This document shows positions 1 through 6,276 of a stretch of 9,892 nucleotides of DNA, one piece after another (positions within the stretch are counted from its first letter, which is position 1; the number at the start of each line of letters is the position of its first letter). Location of the stretch: positions 1 to 9,892 of the forward strand of contig CALIJD010000173.1 in the NCBI GenBank assembly GCA_938017885.1, read 5' to 3'. The DNA comes from an uncultured Granulicatella sp. GTDB lineage: Bacteria > Bacillota > Bacilli > Lactobacillales > Aerococcaceae. A program made the translations under genes and the position numbers. The notes below the pieces were generated by a model. That model was not told the DNA's origin. It was given only the letters and a program-made list of their open reading frames with translations, and did not search any database.

Positions 1-2
1 CT

Positions 3-86
3 ATAATCTTTTTAATTTTATCTTCTTTAGCTCTGTTAGAAAAAAACGAAAAGATCATAAATTCCCTCTGTAATTTACACATTTAA
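3..86 (+). CDS. Possible 3' end of a membrane protein gene (partial, 5' end outside window)
   Basis: Reading from base 3 on the plus strand gives an open tail of 27 codons ending in TAA at 84-86. It starts with a hydrophobic stretch ([12 protein letters not shown]) and continues with a short charged tail (EKNEKI), as the C-terminal end of an inner-membrane protein might. It would converge on yqfB and overlap its 3' end by about 32 bp. The neighbouring frame (from base 2, stop at 71-73) is also open and also goes from hydrophobic to basic, so the frame is not certain. AT-rich DNA can give such a pattern by chance. No family can be named. Confidence 0.25.
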   Translation: MIFLILSSLALLEKNEKIINSLCNLHI

Positions 87-378
87 ATTCCAAAATATAA
101 AATGCCTTTTCATCTGGATAAATCGCCTTAATCACCTCTTTCAATTCCGCCAAACTCATATTTTCCTGAGCTGCATGTTGTTCCGTCAGCTCGCTAAGAG
201 TAATCGGCGACACGCTTAACACTTCAATCGTGCAGAAATATTGATTATCTTCATATCGACCAACACGTAAGATATCGCCTTCTTTAAAATGGCTTTCGGA
301 TTTATCCCGAATAGTGATGGTTTTGCGCCTTGCGAGAATATCGGCTTCAAAGCGTTGATAAAAGGTAATATCGTTCAT
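55..378 (-). CDS. yqfB: N(4)-acetylcytidine amidohydrolase, YqfB family (ASCH domain)
   Basis: The 107-residue product is a small single-domain ASCH protein that closely follows E. coli YqfB (103 aa, formerly UPF0267), which hydrolyses N4-acetylcytidine to cytidine and acetate. Shared blocks are NDITF near the start, the RKTITIRD stretch (18-25), SESHFK (27-32), the GDILRVGR strand (34-41), YFCTIEV (47-53) and the C-terminal LEFKC (96-100). The E. coli catalytic residues Lys21, Thr24 and Glu74 correspond here to Lys19, Thr22 and Glu72. The start is fixed because an in-frame TGA lies only three codons upstream (388-390 on the minus strand). No clear Shine-Dalgarno is present; instead an uptake signal sequence sits one base from the ATG. 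It is the last gene of the minus-strand series holC, lipoprotein, yqfB, after a 75-bp gap with a hairpin. The C-terminus is a few residues longer than in E. coli. Confidence 0.93.
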   Translation of the reverse strand: MNDITFYQRFEADILARRKTITIRDKSESHFKEGDILRVGRYEDNQYFCTIEVLSVSPITLSELTEQHAAQENMSLAELKEVIKAIYPDEKAFYILEFKCVNYRGNL

Positions 379-379
379 A

Positions 380-388
380 AAGTGCGGT
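380..388 (+). repeat. DNA uptake signal sequence (USS), forward orientation
   Basis: This is an exact copy of the 9-bp Haemophilus-type uptake core AAGTGCGGT, followed by A/T-rich sequence as in the extended USS. It lies one base from the yqfB start codon, where a ribosome binding site would be expected. Family knowledge: USS promote uptake of kin DNA in naturally competent Pasteurellaceae. Confidence 0.85.
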
Positions 389-411
389 CACAAAAAATCT
401 TTTTTTTATTT

Positions 412-436
412 TGAGGGCGAATTGAGCACGCCCTCA
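412..436 (-). terminator. Hairpin between the lipoprotein gene and yqfB, possible attenuator
   Basis: TGAGGGCG (412-419) pairs perfectly with CGCCCTCA (429-436) around a 9-nt loop, just after the stop of the minus-strand lipoprotein gene. On the transcribed minus strand the hairpin is followed by an A-rich run and only later by six T, so it is not a textbook intrinsic terminator. It may end or stabilise the upstream mRNA or reduce read-through into yqfB. The stem is seen directly; its function is inference. Confidence 0.4.
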
Positions 437-453
437 TATTGGTCAGGATAGGA

Positions 454-1041
454 TTATTCCGCAATCCCTCTTAATTCATCTTTAATGCGTTGAATTTCTA
501 AGAATAAACGGCGTTCTTCTTGACGGCAGAAACTATCAGCACTTAAGTTTTTCGCATCGGCAGAACAACGAACTTGTTCGTATTGTTTTTCTAACACATT
601 TAATACGGATCTTTGCTGTTTACGTTCTGCACTTTCTTTTGCTGCTTTTTCAGTCACTACCACACGTGGCTTCTGAGGAGTTGTTGCTTGTTGAGCGACA
701 ACGGTTTCTTTTTTCTCAGATACTTTTTCTGCCACACCATCCGCTTTCGTCTCTTTCGTCTCTTTTTTAACTTCGGCTTTCACAGCGTCAGATTTTTCAT
801 CTGCTTTTTTTGCATCAGCTTTAACGTCTGCACTTTCTGTTTTTTCAGCTTTTTCAGCAGATTGGGTTTCAGCCACTAATTCTTTAGATTTTTCAACCGC
901 ACTTTCTGCTTTTTCTGTTGGTGCAGGTATTCTTACTGCTTTCTCAACTTGGGTTGATATGTTTTCTTTATTGTCACAAGCAGATAATAAGGTGCTTGCG
1001 CCAAGAATCAGGCTTAAAGCCACTTTAGCGTTTAAATTCAT
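454..1041 (-). CDS. Lys/Glu/Ala-rich lipoprotein of unknown function
   Basis: The 195-residue product begins with a lipoprotein signal peptide: basic start, hydrophobic core (about 7-19) and lipobox LSAC with lipidation at Cys22. Asp follows the Cys, the residue that in enterobacteria tends to keep lipoproteins in the inner membrane; whether this holds here is unknown. Residues 30-145 are low complexity, rich in Ala, Lys, Glu, Thr and Val (KETKETK at 93-99 comes from a 9-bp tandem duplication), and probably form an extended or helical spacer. Residues 146-195 form a compact, probably helical end domain with two Cys (159 and 172) that could form a disulfide in the periplasm. I recognise no enzyme family. 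A Shine-Dalgarno AGGAAA precedes the ATG. The gene lies 32 bp after holC on the same strand, so co-transcription is likely. It carries an internal uptake signal in frame (Ser-Ala-Val codons). Confidence 0.85.
   Translation of the reverse strand: MNLNAKVALSLILGASTLLSACDNKENISTQVEKAVRIPAPTEKAESAVEKSKELVAETQSAEKAEKTESADVKADAKKADEKSDAVKAEVKKETKETKADGVAEKVSEKKETVVAQQATTPQKPRVVVTEKAAKESAERKQQRSVLNVLEKQYEQVRCSADAKNLSADSFCRQEERRLFLEIQRIKDELRGIAE
896..904 (-). repeat. DNA uptake signal sequence (USS), reverse orientation
   Basis: ACCGCACTT is the exact complement of the Haemophilus-type uptake core. It is inside the lipoprotein gene, where on the coding strand it reads through Ser-Ala-Val codons. The bases after the core on the minus strand are A/T-rich, as in the extended USS. 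Confidence 0.85.
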
Positions 1042-1073
1042 GTTAATTTCCTAGGTTTTAAAGTTAAAAAATA

Positions 1074-1505
1074 TTAAGTATTTTCAGTAGAAAGCGTCCA
1101 ACCTTGCGAGCGAAGGACCTTATAACGTTCACGCGCTTGAGCTTTTTGCGTTTCTTCTACCGGTACAAAATCAATTAATTGTGTAAAGCTGTGGCTAAAA
1201 TCCGGCACTTCCATTTGTAAATTGATCAGCAAGTCTCGGCGTTGGGCATTGCGTTTGCCTTTCCAACTAATCTCAATTGGCGGTGCATATTGTGTTGCTT
1301 CGCCTGAAAGATTATGAGGAACAAACTCATTTGGATCCCGTTGCCATAATGCTTCATCAATTAAAAATGCTTGCTCTTCTGTTTCGCACGCGATTAAAAC
1401 TCGCTTGCCTAAACGCCACGCTTGAGCGGCAAGATCACAGGCAAGTTGCTCAACTGTTATCTTCTTTTCTGGATTTAAGAGATAAAATTGTGCGTTTTTT
1501 GCCAT
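1074..1505 (-). CDS. holC: DNA polymerase III subunit chi
   Basis: The product is 143 residues (E. coli HolC has 147) and follows the family along its whole length: an N-terminal QFYLL strand (6-10), the WRLGKRVLIAC block (30-40), DEALW (50-54), FVPHNL (61-66), RRDLLINL (89-96), IDFVP (111-115) and a C-terminal ARERYK helix (124-129). Chi pairs with psi (HolD) in the clamp-loader complex and binds the C-terminal tail of single-stranded DNA-binding protein, linking the replicase to SSB on the lagging strand. The start is supported by GGAGAAG about 9 bases upstream on the minus strand. In enterobacteria holC usually sits between pepA and valS; here it is divergent from fumC and followed by the lipoprotein gene, an arrangement I recall from Haemophilus. 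There is no sign of damage. Confidence 0.95.
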   Translation of the reverse strand: MAKNAQFYLLNPEKKITVEQLACDLAAQAWRLGKRVLIACETEEQAFLIDEALWQRDPNEFVPHNLSGEATQYAPPIEISWKGKRNAQRRDLLINLQMEVPDFSHSFTQLIDFVPVEETQKAQARERYKVLRSQGWTLSTENT

Positions 1506-1544
1506 GATTGCGACTTCTCCATTTATCGTTTTGTAAACTGGCGG

Positions 1545-1573
1545 ATTTTATCAAAAAAGCACTAAAAAATAAA
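1545..1573 (-). promoter_or_regulatory. Candidate promoter of the holC-lipoprotein unit
   Basis: On the minus strand an extended -10 is visible: TG at 1553-1552, one base, then TAAAAT at 1550-1545, about 40 bp before the holC start. The -35 region at 17-bp spacing (TTTATT, 1573-1568) is weak, which is tolerable with an extended -10. This is a pattern match only. Confidence 0.45.
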
Positions 1574-1621
1574 TCATCAACAAGGTGATTAACGCAAATA
1601 GAAAAAACACGGAAATTTTTT

Positions 1622-1630
1622 ACCGCACTT
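1622..1630 (-). repeat. DNA uptake signal sequence (USS), reverse orientation
   Basis: An exact ACCGCACTT lies in the holC/fumC intergenic region. Read on the minus strand the core is followed by AAAAAATTT, close to the A/T tract of the extended USS. It abuts the CRP/FNR-like site that begins at the next bases. Confidence 0.87.
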
Positions 1631-1650
1631 TTATGATCTACATCACAAAA
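1629..1650 (+). promoter_or_regulatory. CRP-like (or FNR-like) operator upstream of fumC
   Basis: TATGA (1632-1636) and TCACA (1643-1647) are separated by 6 bp, giving 9 of 10 matches to the CRP core TGTGA-N6-TCACA, with a largely conserved spacer. The same bases also give ATGAT-N4-ATCAC, 8 of 10 matches to the FNR box TTGAT-N4-ATCAA. The centre is about 70 bp before the predicted fumC transcription start, a helical position typical of class I CRP activation. Control of a TCA-cycle fumarase by either factor would make physiological sense. CRP is the better match. Confidence 0.55.
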
Positions 1651-1674
1651 GTGACTTTTTACCCTTCTGTTACA

Positions 1675-1703
1675 TTCCATTCATAACTCGTAGGTGTTAG
1701 AAT
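1675..1703 (+). promoter_or_regulatory. Candidate fumC promoter
   Basis: An extended -10, TG (1695-1696), one base, TAGAAT (1698-1703), lies about 40 bp before the fumC start codon. At 17-bp spacing the -35 is TTCCAT (1675-1680), a poor match, so activation from the upstream CRP/FNR-like site is plausible. Confidence 0.5.
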
Positions 1704-1743
1704 TCTCAAGATTTGTTTTTATTTTTGATGATAGGAGTATCAC

Positions 1744-3138
1744 ATGGCATTTCGTATTGAAAAAGACACTATGGGCGAAGTTCAAGTTCCTGCAGATAAA
1801 TACTGGGCAGCACAAACCGAACGTTCCCGTAACAACTTCAAAATTGGTCCGGCTGCCTCTATGCCGCACGAAATTATTGAAGCTTTCGGTTATTTGAAAA
1901 AAGCCGCTGCTTTCGCAAACTGCGATTTAGGTGTATTACCTGCAGAAAAACGTGATTTAATCGCAACCGCCTGTGATGAAATCCTTGCAGGAAAATTAGA
2001 CGACCAATTCCCATTAGTTATTTGGCAAACCGGTTCAGGTACACAATCAAACATGAACGTGAACGAAGTTGTGGCTAACCGTGCTCACGTTTTACATGGT
2101 GGTAAATTAGGTGAAAAATCATTCATTCATCCAAATGATGATGTGAACAAATCCCAATCTTCAAATGATACTTTCCCAACTGCAATGCACATTGCGGCAT
2201 ACAAAAAAGTGGTTGAACACACCATTCCTTGTGTAGAACGTTTACAAAAAACTTTTGCTAAAAAATCAGCAGAATTTAAAGATGTGGTAAAAATTGGCCG
2301 TACTCACTTAATGGATGCAACCCCATTAACATTAGGTCAAGAATTCTCTGCTTATGCGGCACAACTAGATTTCGGTTTACGTGCACTGAGAAATACCCTT
2401 CCACACTTAAGCCAATTAGCACTTGGTGGTACTGCTGTGGGTACTGGTTTGAACACACCAAAAGGCTATGATGTGAAAGTAGCGGATTACATTGCAAAAT
2501 TCACTGGCTTACCATTTGTGACTGCTGAAAACAAATTTGAAGCGCTAGCTGCACACGATGCGATCGTTGAAACACATGGTGCAATTAAACAATTAGCGAT
2601 GAGCTTATTCAAAATTGCAAACGACATTCGTTTATTAGCATCAGGCCCACGTTCTGGTATCGGTGAAATCTTAATTCCTGAAAATGAACCAGGTTCTTCA
2701 ATCATGCCGGGTAAAGTGAACCCAACTCAATGTGAAGCATTAACTATGGTATGTGCACAAGTATTCGGTAACGATACCACTATCTCTTTCGTTGGCTCAC
2801 AAGGTCACTTCCAATTAAACGTATTTAACCCTGTCATGGTGGCGAATTTCTTACAATCTGCACAATTATTGGGTGATGCTTGCGTATCATTTGATGAGCA
2901 CTGCGCAACCGGTATTCAACCAAACTACCCACGCATTAAACAACAATTGGAAAATTCATTGATGTTAGTCACCGCACTTAATACCCATATCGGTTACGAA
3001 AATGCAGCGAAAATTGCGAAAACGGCACACAAAAACGGTACAACCCTACGTGAAGAAGCGATTAACTTAGGCTTAGTTTCAGCCGAAGATTTCGATAAAT
3101 GGGTTCGTCCAGAAGATATGGTGGGTAGCTTAAAATAA
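1744..3138 (+). CDS. fumC: Class II fumarate hydratase (fumarase C)
   Basis: The 464-residue product (E. coli FumC has 467) is an oxygen-stable, iron-free fumarase that interconverts fumarate and L-malate in the cytosol as a homotetramer. It carries the superfamily signature [11 protein letters not shown] (317-327) with catalytic Ser318, and GRTHLMD (185-191) with His188, at the same numbers as in E. coli. The substrate-binding [13 protein letters not shown] block (97-109) and SSNDTFPT (139-146) are intact. The start has AGGAG (1733-1737) six bases upstream. Arg codons are almost all CGT and Gly mostly GGT or GGC, unlike the genes right of 3424. An uptake signal lies in frame near the 3' end. 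The gene has its own promoter region and terminator, so it is probably monocistronic. It is the last intact gene of Pasteurellaceae type in the window. Confidence 0.97.
   Translation: MAFRIEKDTMGEVQVPADKYWAAQTERSRNNFKIGPAASMPHEIIEAFGYLKKAAAFANCDLGVLPAEKRDLIATACDEILAGKLDDQFPLVIWQTGSGTQSNMNVNEVVANRAHVLHGGKLGEKSFIHPNDDVNKSQSSNDTFPTAMHIAAYKKVVEHTIPCVERLQKTFAKKSAEFKDVVKIGRTHLMDATPLTLGQEFSAYAAQLDFGLRALRNTLPHLSQLALGGTAVGTGLNTPKGYDVKVADYIAKFTGLPFVTAENKFEALAAHDAIVETHGAIKQLAMSLFKIANDIRLLASGPRSGIGEILIPENEPGSSIMPGKVNPTQCEALTMVCAQVFGNDTTISFVGSQGHFQLNVFNPVMVANFLQSAQLLGDACVSFDEHCATGIQPNYPRIKQQLENSLMLVTALNTHIGYENAAKIAKTAHKNGTTLREEAINLGLVSAEDFDKWVRPEDMVGSLK
2971..2979 (-). repeat. DNA uptake signal sequence (USS), reverse orientation, inside fumC
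   Basis: An exact ACCGCACTT reads in frame as Thr-Ala-Leu (residues 410-412 of FumC). It is the fourth and rightmost exact copy in the window; I find none in the remaining 6.9 kb. Confidence 0.82.
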
Positions 3139-3160
3139 ACTCCCCCAATAATTTAATGTC

Positions 3161-3184
3161 AAAGGCAGGTATTCCTGCCTTTTT
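3161..3184 (+). terminator. Intrinsic terminator of fumC
   Basis: AAAGGCAGG (3161-3169) pairs perfectly with CCTGCCTTT (3174-3182) around a TATT loop, with T residues continuing to 3184. It starts 22 bp after the fumC stop codon. Confidence 0.9.
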
Positions 3185-3213
3185 ATTTGTGTTTTTTTAG
3201 AGGGCTTTTTTGT

Positions 3214-3273
3214 TATAATCACGGCAATATTTTTGATATGAAAAAAACTATGAAACTGAAATTTATTATATAG
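3214..3273 (+). pseudogene. TATAAT element and 11-codon ORF stub, possible 5' remnant of a Pasteurellaceae gene
   Basis: TATAAT at 3214-3219 has no convincing -35. It is followed 18 bp later by ATG (3238) and 11 codons (MKKTMKLKFII) ending in TAG at 3271-3273. The lysine-rich, then hydrophobic start would suit the beginning of a signal peptide or membrane protein whose remainder is lost at the junction. No ribosome binding site is visible and chance is a fair explanation. Confidence 0.25.
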
Positions 3274-3369
3274 AAATGCATGGAAATAGCAAAAAGTTTG
3301 TTTTTAATTTTAATGATTATTGAATTGAAGATAGAAGGAAGAATTGTTTAATTAAATCTAAAACCGTAC

Positions 3370-3384
3370 AAGAAAGCGCTAAAA
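3370..3384 (+). promoter_or_regulatory. Candidate cre site (CcpA operator) in the hprK promoter
   Basis: The 15 bases from 3370, with core GAAAGCGCT, match the catabolite-responsive element consensus WTGNAARCGNWWWCA at 13 of 15 positions, including the central CG. The mismatches are the T and the C near the two ends. The site lies just before the -10 of hprK, where CcpA binding would normally repress. hprK encodes the kinase that makes the CcpA co-effector HPr(Ser-P), so feedback control is a reasonable inference. Confidence 0.4.
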
Positions 3385-3386
3385 TA

Positions 3387-3395
3387 TGGTATAGT
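3387..3395 (+). promoter_or_regulatory. Extended -10 of the candidate hprK operon promoter
   Basis: TG (3387-3388), one base, then TATAGT (3390-3395) forms a good extended -10, about 28 bp before the hprK start codon. The -35 position at 17-bp spacing (TACAAG) is poor. Confidence 0.5.
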
Positions 3396-3423
3396 AGAAA
3401 AGAATGAAGAAAAGAGGGATGTT

Positions 3424-4353
3424 ATGAAACCTGTTACGGTTAAAGAGTTAATCAAAAATATTCACTTAAAACCAATCTATGGAGAAGAATACTTAGATCG
3501 ACCAATTGTTACAAGTGAAATTTCAAGACCGGGATTAGAATTAGCTGGCTATTTTAATTTTTATCCATCGGAGAGAATTCAATTATTAGGACGAACTGAA
3601 ACGTCTTTTGCGCAGGAGATGGATGCGCAAGCGAGATATGAAGTAATGGAGCTCCTATGTACTCCAGATACGCCATGCTTTATTATCTCTCGTAAATTAG
3701 AACCGCCAAAAGAGCTTATTGAAGCAGCAGAAAAAGCACAAATTCCTATTTTACAAGCTTCTTCTAAAACGACTCAGGTTTCTAGTAGTGTGACAAATTT
3801 CTTAGAAGGTAGACTAGCTGAACGTTTCTCAATGCATGGGGTATTGCTCGATGTATTTGGAATTGGATTACTTATCACAGGTGAAAGTGGAGTCGGTAAA
3901 TCAGAAACGGCTTTAGAATTAGTTCAAAAGGGACACCGCCTTGTTGCGGATGACCGTGTAGAACTGTATCACTACGATGAATTAACCTTAATCGGGGAAG
4001 CACCAGAGATTTTAAATAACTTGATTGAAATTCGTGGTGTCGGGATTGTCGATGTGATGACTTTATTTGGTGCAGGAGCCATTTTAGATTCTAAACAAGT
4101 AGACTTAGTCGTTCATCTTGAAAATTGGACGCCTGAAAAGAGATATGATCGATTAGGTGGAAATATGGAAAATGTCGAAATTTTAGGAGTTGAAATTCCT
4201 AAAATTCGTATTCCGGTGAAGACAGGTCGAAATGTATCGATTATTCTTGAAGTAGCCTGTATGAACTTCCGCGCTAAAAAAATGGGCTTTGATGCTACAG
4301 AAAACTTTACCAATCGATTGTCTAAATTGATTGAAGAAAATAAAGAGGTTTAG
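3424..4353 (+). CDS. hprK: HPr kinase/phosphorylase
   Basis: The 309-residue protein is the bifunctional enzyme that phosphorylates Ser46 of HPr with ATP or pyrophosphate and removes the phosphate again. It controls catabolite repression through CcpA and the sugar phosphotransferase system in low-GC Gram-positives. The N-terminal domain spans about 1-130. The C-terminal catalytic domain has HGVLLDVFG (138-146) with conserved His139, Walker A GESGVGKS (153-160), ADDRVE (175-180) with the adjacent Asp pair, the family signature EIRGVGIVDVMTLFGAG (202-218), and the C-terminal IPVKTGRN stretch (263-270). Length is normal. A GAGGG Shine-Dalgarno precedes the ATG. It leads the operon hprK-lgt-gpsA-galU-trxB; lgt begins 13 bp after its stop, a common order in Lactobacillales. 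Some Proteobacteria have HprK, but theirs is usually shorter and linked to ptsN or rapZ; this one is of the Firmicute type. Confidence 0.97.
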   Translation: MKPVTVKELIKNIHLKPIYGEEYLDRPIVTSEISRPGLELAGYFNFYPSERIQLLGRTETSFAQEMDAQARYEVMELLCTPDTPCFIISRKLEPPKELIEAAEKAQIPILQASSKTTQVSSSVTNFLEGRLAERFSMHGVLLDVFGIGLLITGESGVGKSETALELVQKGHRLVADDRVELYHYDELTLIGEAPEILNNLIEIRGVGIVDVMTLFGAGAILDSKQVDLVVHLENWTPEKRYDRLGGNMENVEILGVEIPKIRIPVKTGRNVSIILEVACMNFRAKKMGFDATENFTNRLSKLIEENKEV

Positions 4354-4366
4354 GAGTAAACAGTAA

Positions 4367-5224
4367 ATGAATGTATTAGAAATGGCTTTGACCATTAATC
4401 CAATTGCTTTTGAAATTGGAGGATTACAAGTACGATGGTATGGAATTATTATTGCCTTTGGAATCTATTTGGCAACGACTTTAGCAGATAGGGAAGCTAC
4501 CAGAAAAGGGTATCGCAAAGATTTTATTATTGATTTGGTATTCTGGGCAGTCCCTCTCGGATTTGTTGGAGCAAGATTGTATTACATTCTTTTTGAATGG
4601 CAATATTATTTAGCAAATCCAGCAGAAATTATTCAAATTTGGCATGGTGGTATCGCAATTTACGGGGGAGTCATTGCAGGGGCAGCAACAGTCTATTGGT
4701 TTGCTAAAAAAGAGAAAGTTTCTTTTGCATTACTTCTTGATATTTTGGCTCCTGTTGTATTGCTGGCTCAGTCAATTGGTCGCTGGGGGAACTTCACGAA
4801 TCAAGAGGCTCATGGCGAGGTTACAACCCGTGCTTTCTTAGAAGGATTGCATTTACCAAATTTCATCATTGAACAGATGAATATCAATGGAGCTTATTAT
4901 CAACCAACGTTCTTATATGAATCGCTTTGGTCATTTGTCGGAGTTCTTATTTTATTCTACCTTCGTAGACGTAAAGGGGTAAAAGTAGGAGAAATAGCGG
5001 CTGGCTATTTAATTTGGTATTCATTTGGTCGTTTTTTCATCGAAGGAATGCGTACAGATAGCCTCTGGATGTTTAACGTCATCAGAATTTCTCAACTGGT
5101 TTCAATCGTATTATTCCTATTAGGAATTGGTCTGATTATTGTAAGAAGACGTCGAGTTCCAGCGGTTCCGGATTATGTCTCTATCGATAATCCACAATCT
5201 CCAATATTGTTCGGAAAAGTGTAA
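4367..5224 (+). CDS. lgt: Prolipoprotein diacylglyceryl transferase
   Basis: The 285-residue integral membrane enzyme transfers diacylglycerol from phosphatidylglycerol to the lipobox cysteine of prolipoproteins, the first step of lipoprotein maturation. Several hydrophobic segments are visible (about 20-40, 55-77, 95-112, 120-136, 187-200, 209-224 and 242-259). The Lgt signature GRWGNFTNQEAHG (138-150) contains the essential Arg139 and Asn142 (E. coli Arg143 and Asn146). HGGIAIYGG (93-101) has Tyr where E. coli has its active-site His103, which to my knowledge is the usual Firmicute form. The start at 4367 is chosen because AGGAG (4352-4356), overlapping the hprK stop, is 10 bases away; an in-frame ATG at 4382 is worse placed. 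gpsA follows after 12 bp. The unknown lipoprotein at 8385 is a likely substrate. Confidence 0.96.
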   Translation: MNVLEMALTINPIAFEIGGLQVRWYGIIIAFGIYLATTLADREATRKGYRKDFIIDLVFWAVPLGFVGARLYYILFEWQYYLANPAEIIQIWHGGIAIYGGVIAGAATVYWFAKKEKVSFALLLDILAPVVLLAQSIGRWGNFTNQEAHGEVTTRAFLEGLHLPNFIIEQMNINGAYYQPTFLYESLWSFVGVLILFYLRRRKGVKVGEIAAGYLIWYSFGRFFIEGMRTDSLWMFNVIRISQLVSIVLFLLGIGLIIVRRRRVPAVPDYVSIDNPQSPILFGKV

Positions 5225-5236
5225 AGGAGTTTTGAT

Positions 5237-6256
5237 ATGAAAAAAATCGCCATTTTAGGAGCTGGTTCATGGGGGACTGCATTAGCGATGGTTTTAGCAG
5301 AAAACCAACATGAAGCTCGACTTTGGGGAAATAATGAAGCTCAAATTAAAGAAATTAATGAGCGCCATACGAATGAACATTTCTTACCTGGGGTTTTCTT
5401 AGATCCTTCGATTCGAGGTTACTTAGATTTAGCAGAAGCGGTAAAAGATGTGGATGCGATTTTATTCGTACTTCCAACAAAAGCGATTCGTATTGTGGCT
5501 AAGCAATTAAATGACCTGCTCAAGAATAAACCGATGATCATTCATGCAAGTAAAGGGCTGGAGCAGGAAACCTATAAACGTATTTCAGAAATTTTAGCAG
5601 AAGAATTGGATCGTGATCGCTATGAGGATATCGTAGTTTTATCTGGGCCAAGTCATGCGGAAGAAGTTTCTAGACGCGATATTACGACGATTACTGCTGC
5701 GTGTGAAAATATAGAGTCTGCCAAATATGTGCAAAAACTATTTAGCAATTCATTTTTCCGAGTATATACGAATACCGATTGCGTTGGGGTTGAAATGGGA
5801 GCTGCACTTAAAAACGTGATTGCGGTTGGAGCAGGGGCTCTTCATGGTCTAGGCTATGGGGATAATGCAAAAGCGGCCTTGATGACAAGAGGATTAACAG
5901 AGATCAGTCGTCTTGGAGTTGCTTTTGGAGCAGATCCGCTGACTTTTATTGGACTTAGTGGGGTAGGAGATTTAATTGTCACTTGTACGAGTATTCACTC
6001 TCGTAACTGGAGATGTGGGGATCAAATTGGGAAAGGAATTCCACTTCCAACGATTCTAGAAAATATGGGAATGGTTGTTGAGGGGGTAGAAACTTGTAAA
6101 GCAGTGTATGCATTGGCAAAAGAAAAAAATATTGAAATGCCAATTACTACCGCCGTTTATAATGTGTTATATAACGGACATGATGTTCGCAAAGAAATTC
6201 AATGCCTAATGGGGCGTGAATATAAATCAGAAGCATCCATCAAAGAACACCAATAA
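5237..6256 (+). CDS. gpsA: NAD(P)H-dependent glycerol-3-phosphate dehydrogenase
   Basis: The 339-residue cytosolic enzyme reduces dihydroxyacetone phosphate to sn-glycerol 3-phosphate, the backbone of phospholipids and lipoteichoic acid. The N-terminal Rossmann motif is [10 protein letters not shown] (8-17). Further landmarks are FVLPTKA (77-83), ASKGLE (104-109), GPSHAEE (137-143), the catalytic Lys192 in [11 protein letters not shown] (190-200), [15 protein letters not shown] (206-220), and [10 protein letters not shown] (241-250). Length is typical. AAAGGAG (5223-5229) overlaps the lgt stop and sits 7 bases before the ATG. Placement after lgt makes sense: Lgt consumes phosphatidylglycerol, whose synthesis needs the product of GpsA. 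galU follows after 20 bp. Confidence 0.97.
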   Translation: MKKIAILGAGSWGTALAMVLAENQHEARLWGNNEAQIKEINERHTNEHFLPGVFLDPSIRGYLDLAEAVKDVDAILFVLPTKAIRIVAKQLNDLLKNKPMIIHASKGLEQETYKRISEILAEELDRDRYEDIVVLSGPSHAEEVSRRDITTITAACENIESAKYVQKLFSNSFFRVYTNTDCVGVEMGAALKNVIAVGAGALHGLGYGDNAKAALMTRGLTEISRLGVAFGADPLTFIGLSGVGDLIVTCTSIHSRNWRCGDQIGKGIPLPTILENMGMVVEGVETCKAVYALAKEKNIEMPITTAVYNVLYNGHDVRKEIQCLMGREYKSEASIKEHQ

Positions 6257-6276
6257 TCTGATCGGAGGACAAACAG

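Larger units (their letters stand above)
3185..3423. other. Intergenic region that contains the presumed junction of two genomes
   Basis: The stretch lies between the fumC terminator and hprK. The left part (to about 3240) has the look of a Haemophilus promoter region, with TATAAT at 3214-3219. The right part (from about 3360) holds a Gram-positive-type promoter for hprK. Between them is A/T-rich sequence with no ORF longer than about 28 codons and no repeat, tRNA or insertion-sequence end that I can see. The exact join cannot be set by eye because both sides are A/T-rich. Confidence 0.6.

Noticed and set aside
613..879. An 88-codon open frame on the plus strand, rich in Phe and Cys
   Set aside because: It is the antisense shadow of the Lys/Glu/Ala-rich lipoprotein gene; the composition follows from reading GAA and AAA codons backwards, and it has no ribosome binding site.
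2276..2705. Minus-strand open frames of about 70 codons inside fumC
   Set aside because: They are frame shadows of a strongly conserved gene and have no start signals or family features.
3280..3351. A 23-codon hydrophobic ORF (starts MEIAKSLFLILM) that could be a small toxin-like peptide
   Set aside because: It has no ribosome binding site and no paired antisense RNA or antitoxin that I can see, and it lies in the junction zone of uncertain origin.
3237..3408. A frame open over most of the intergenic region, with one internal TGA at 3321, that could be read as a broken gene or selenoprotein
   Set aside because: It has no start or ribosome binding site, its end overlaps the hprK promoter, and no recognisable domain or selenocysteine element is seen. 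A/T-rich chance is the better explanation.
5803..5812. GCTGCACTT in gpsA as a further uptake signal
   Set aside because: It differs from ACCGCACTT in the invariant core, and single near-matches are expected by chance.
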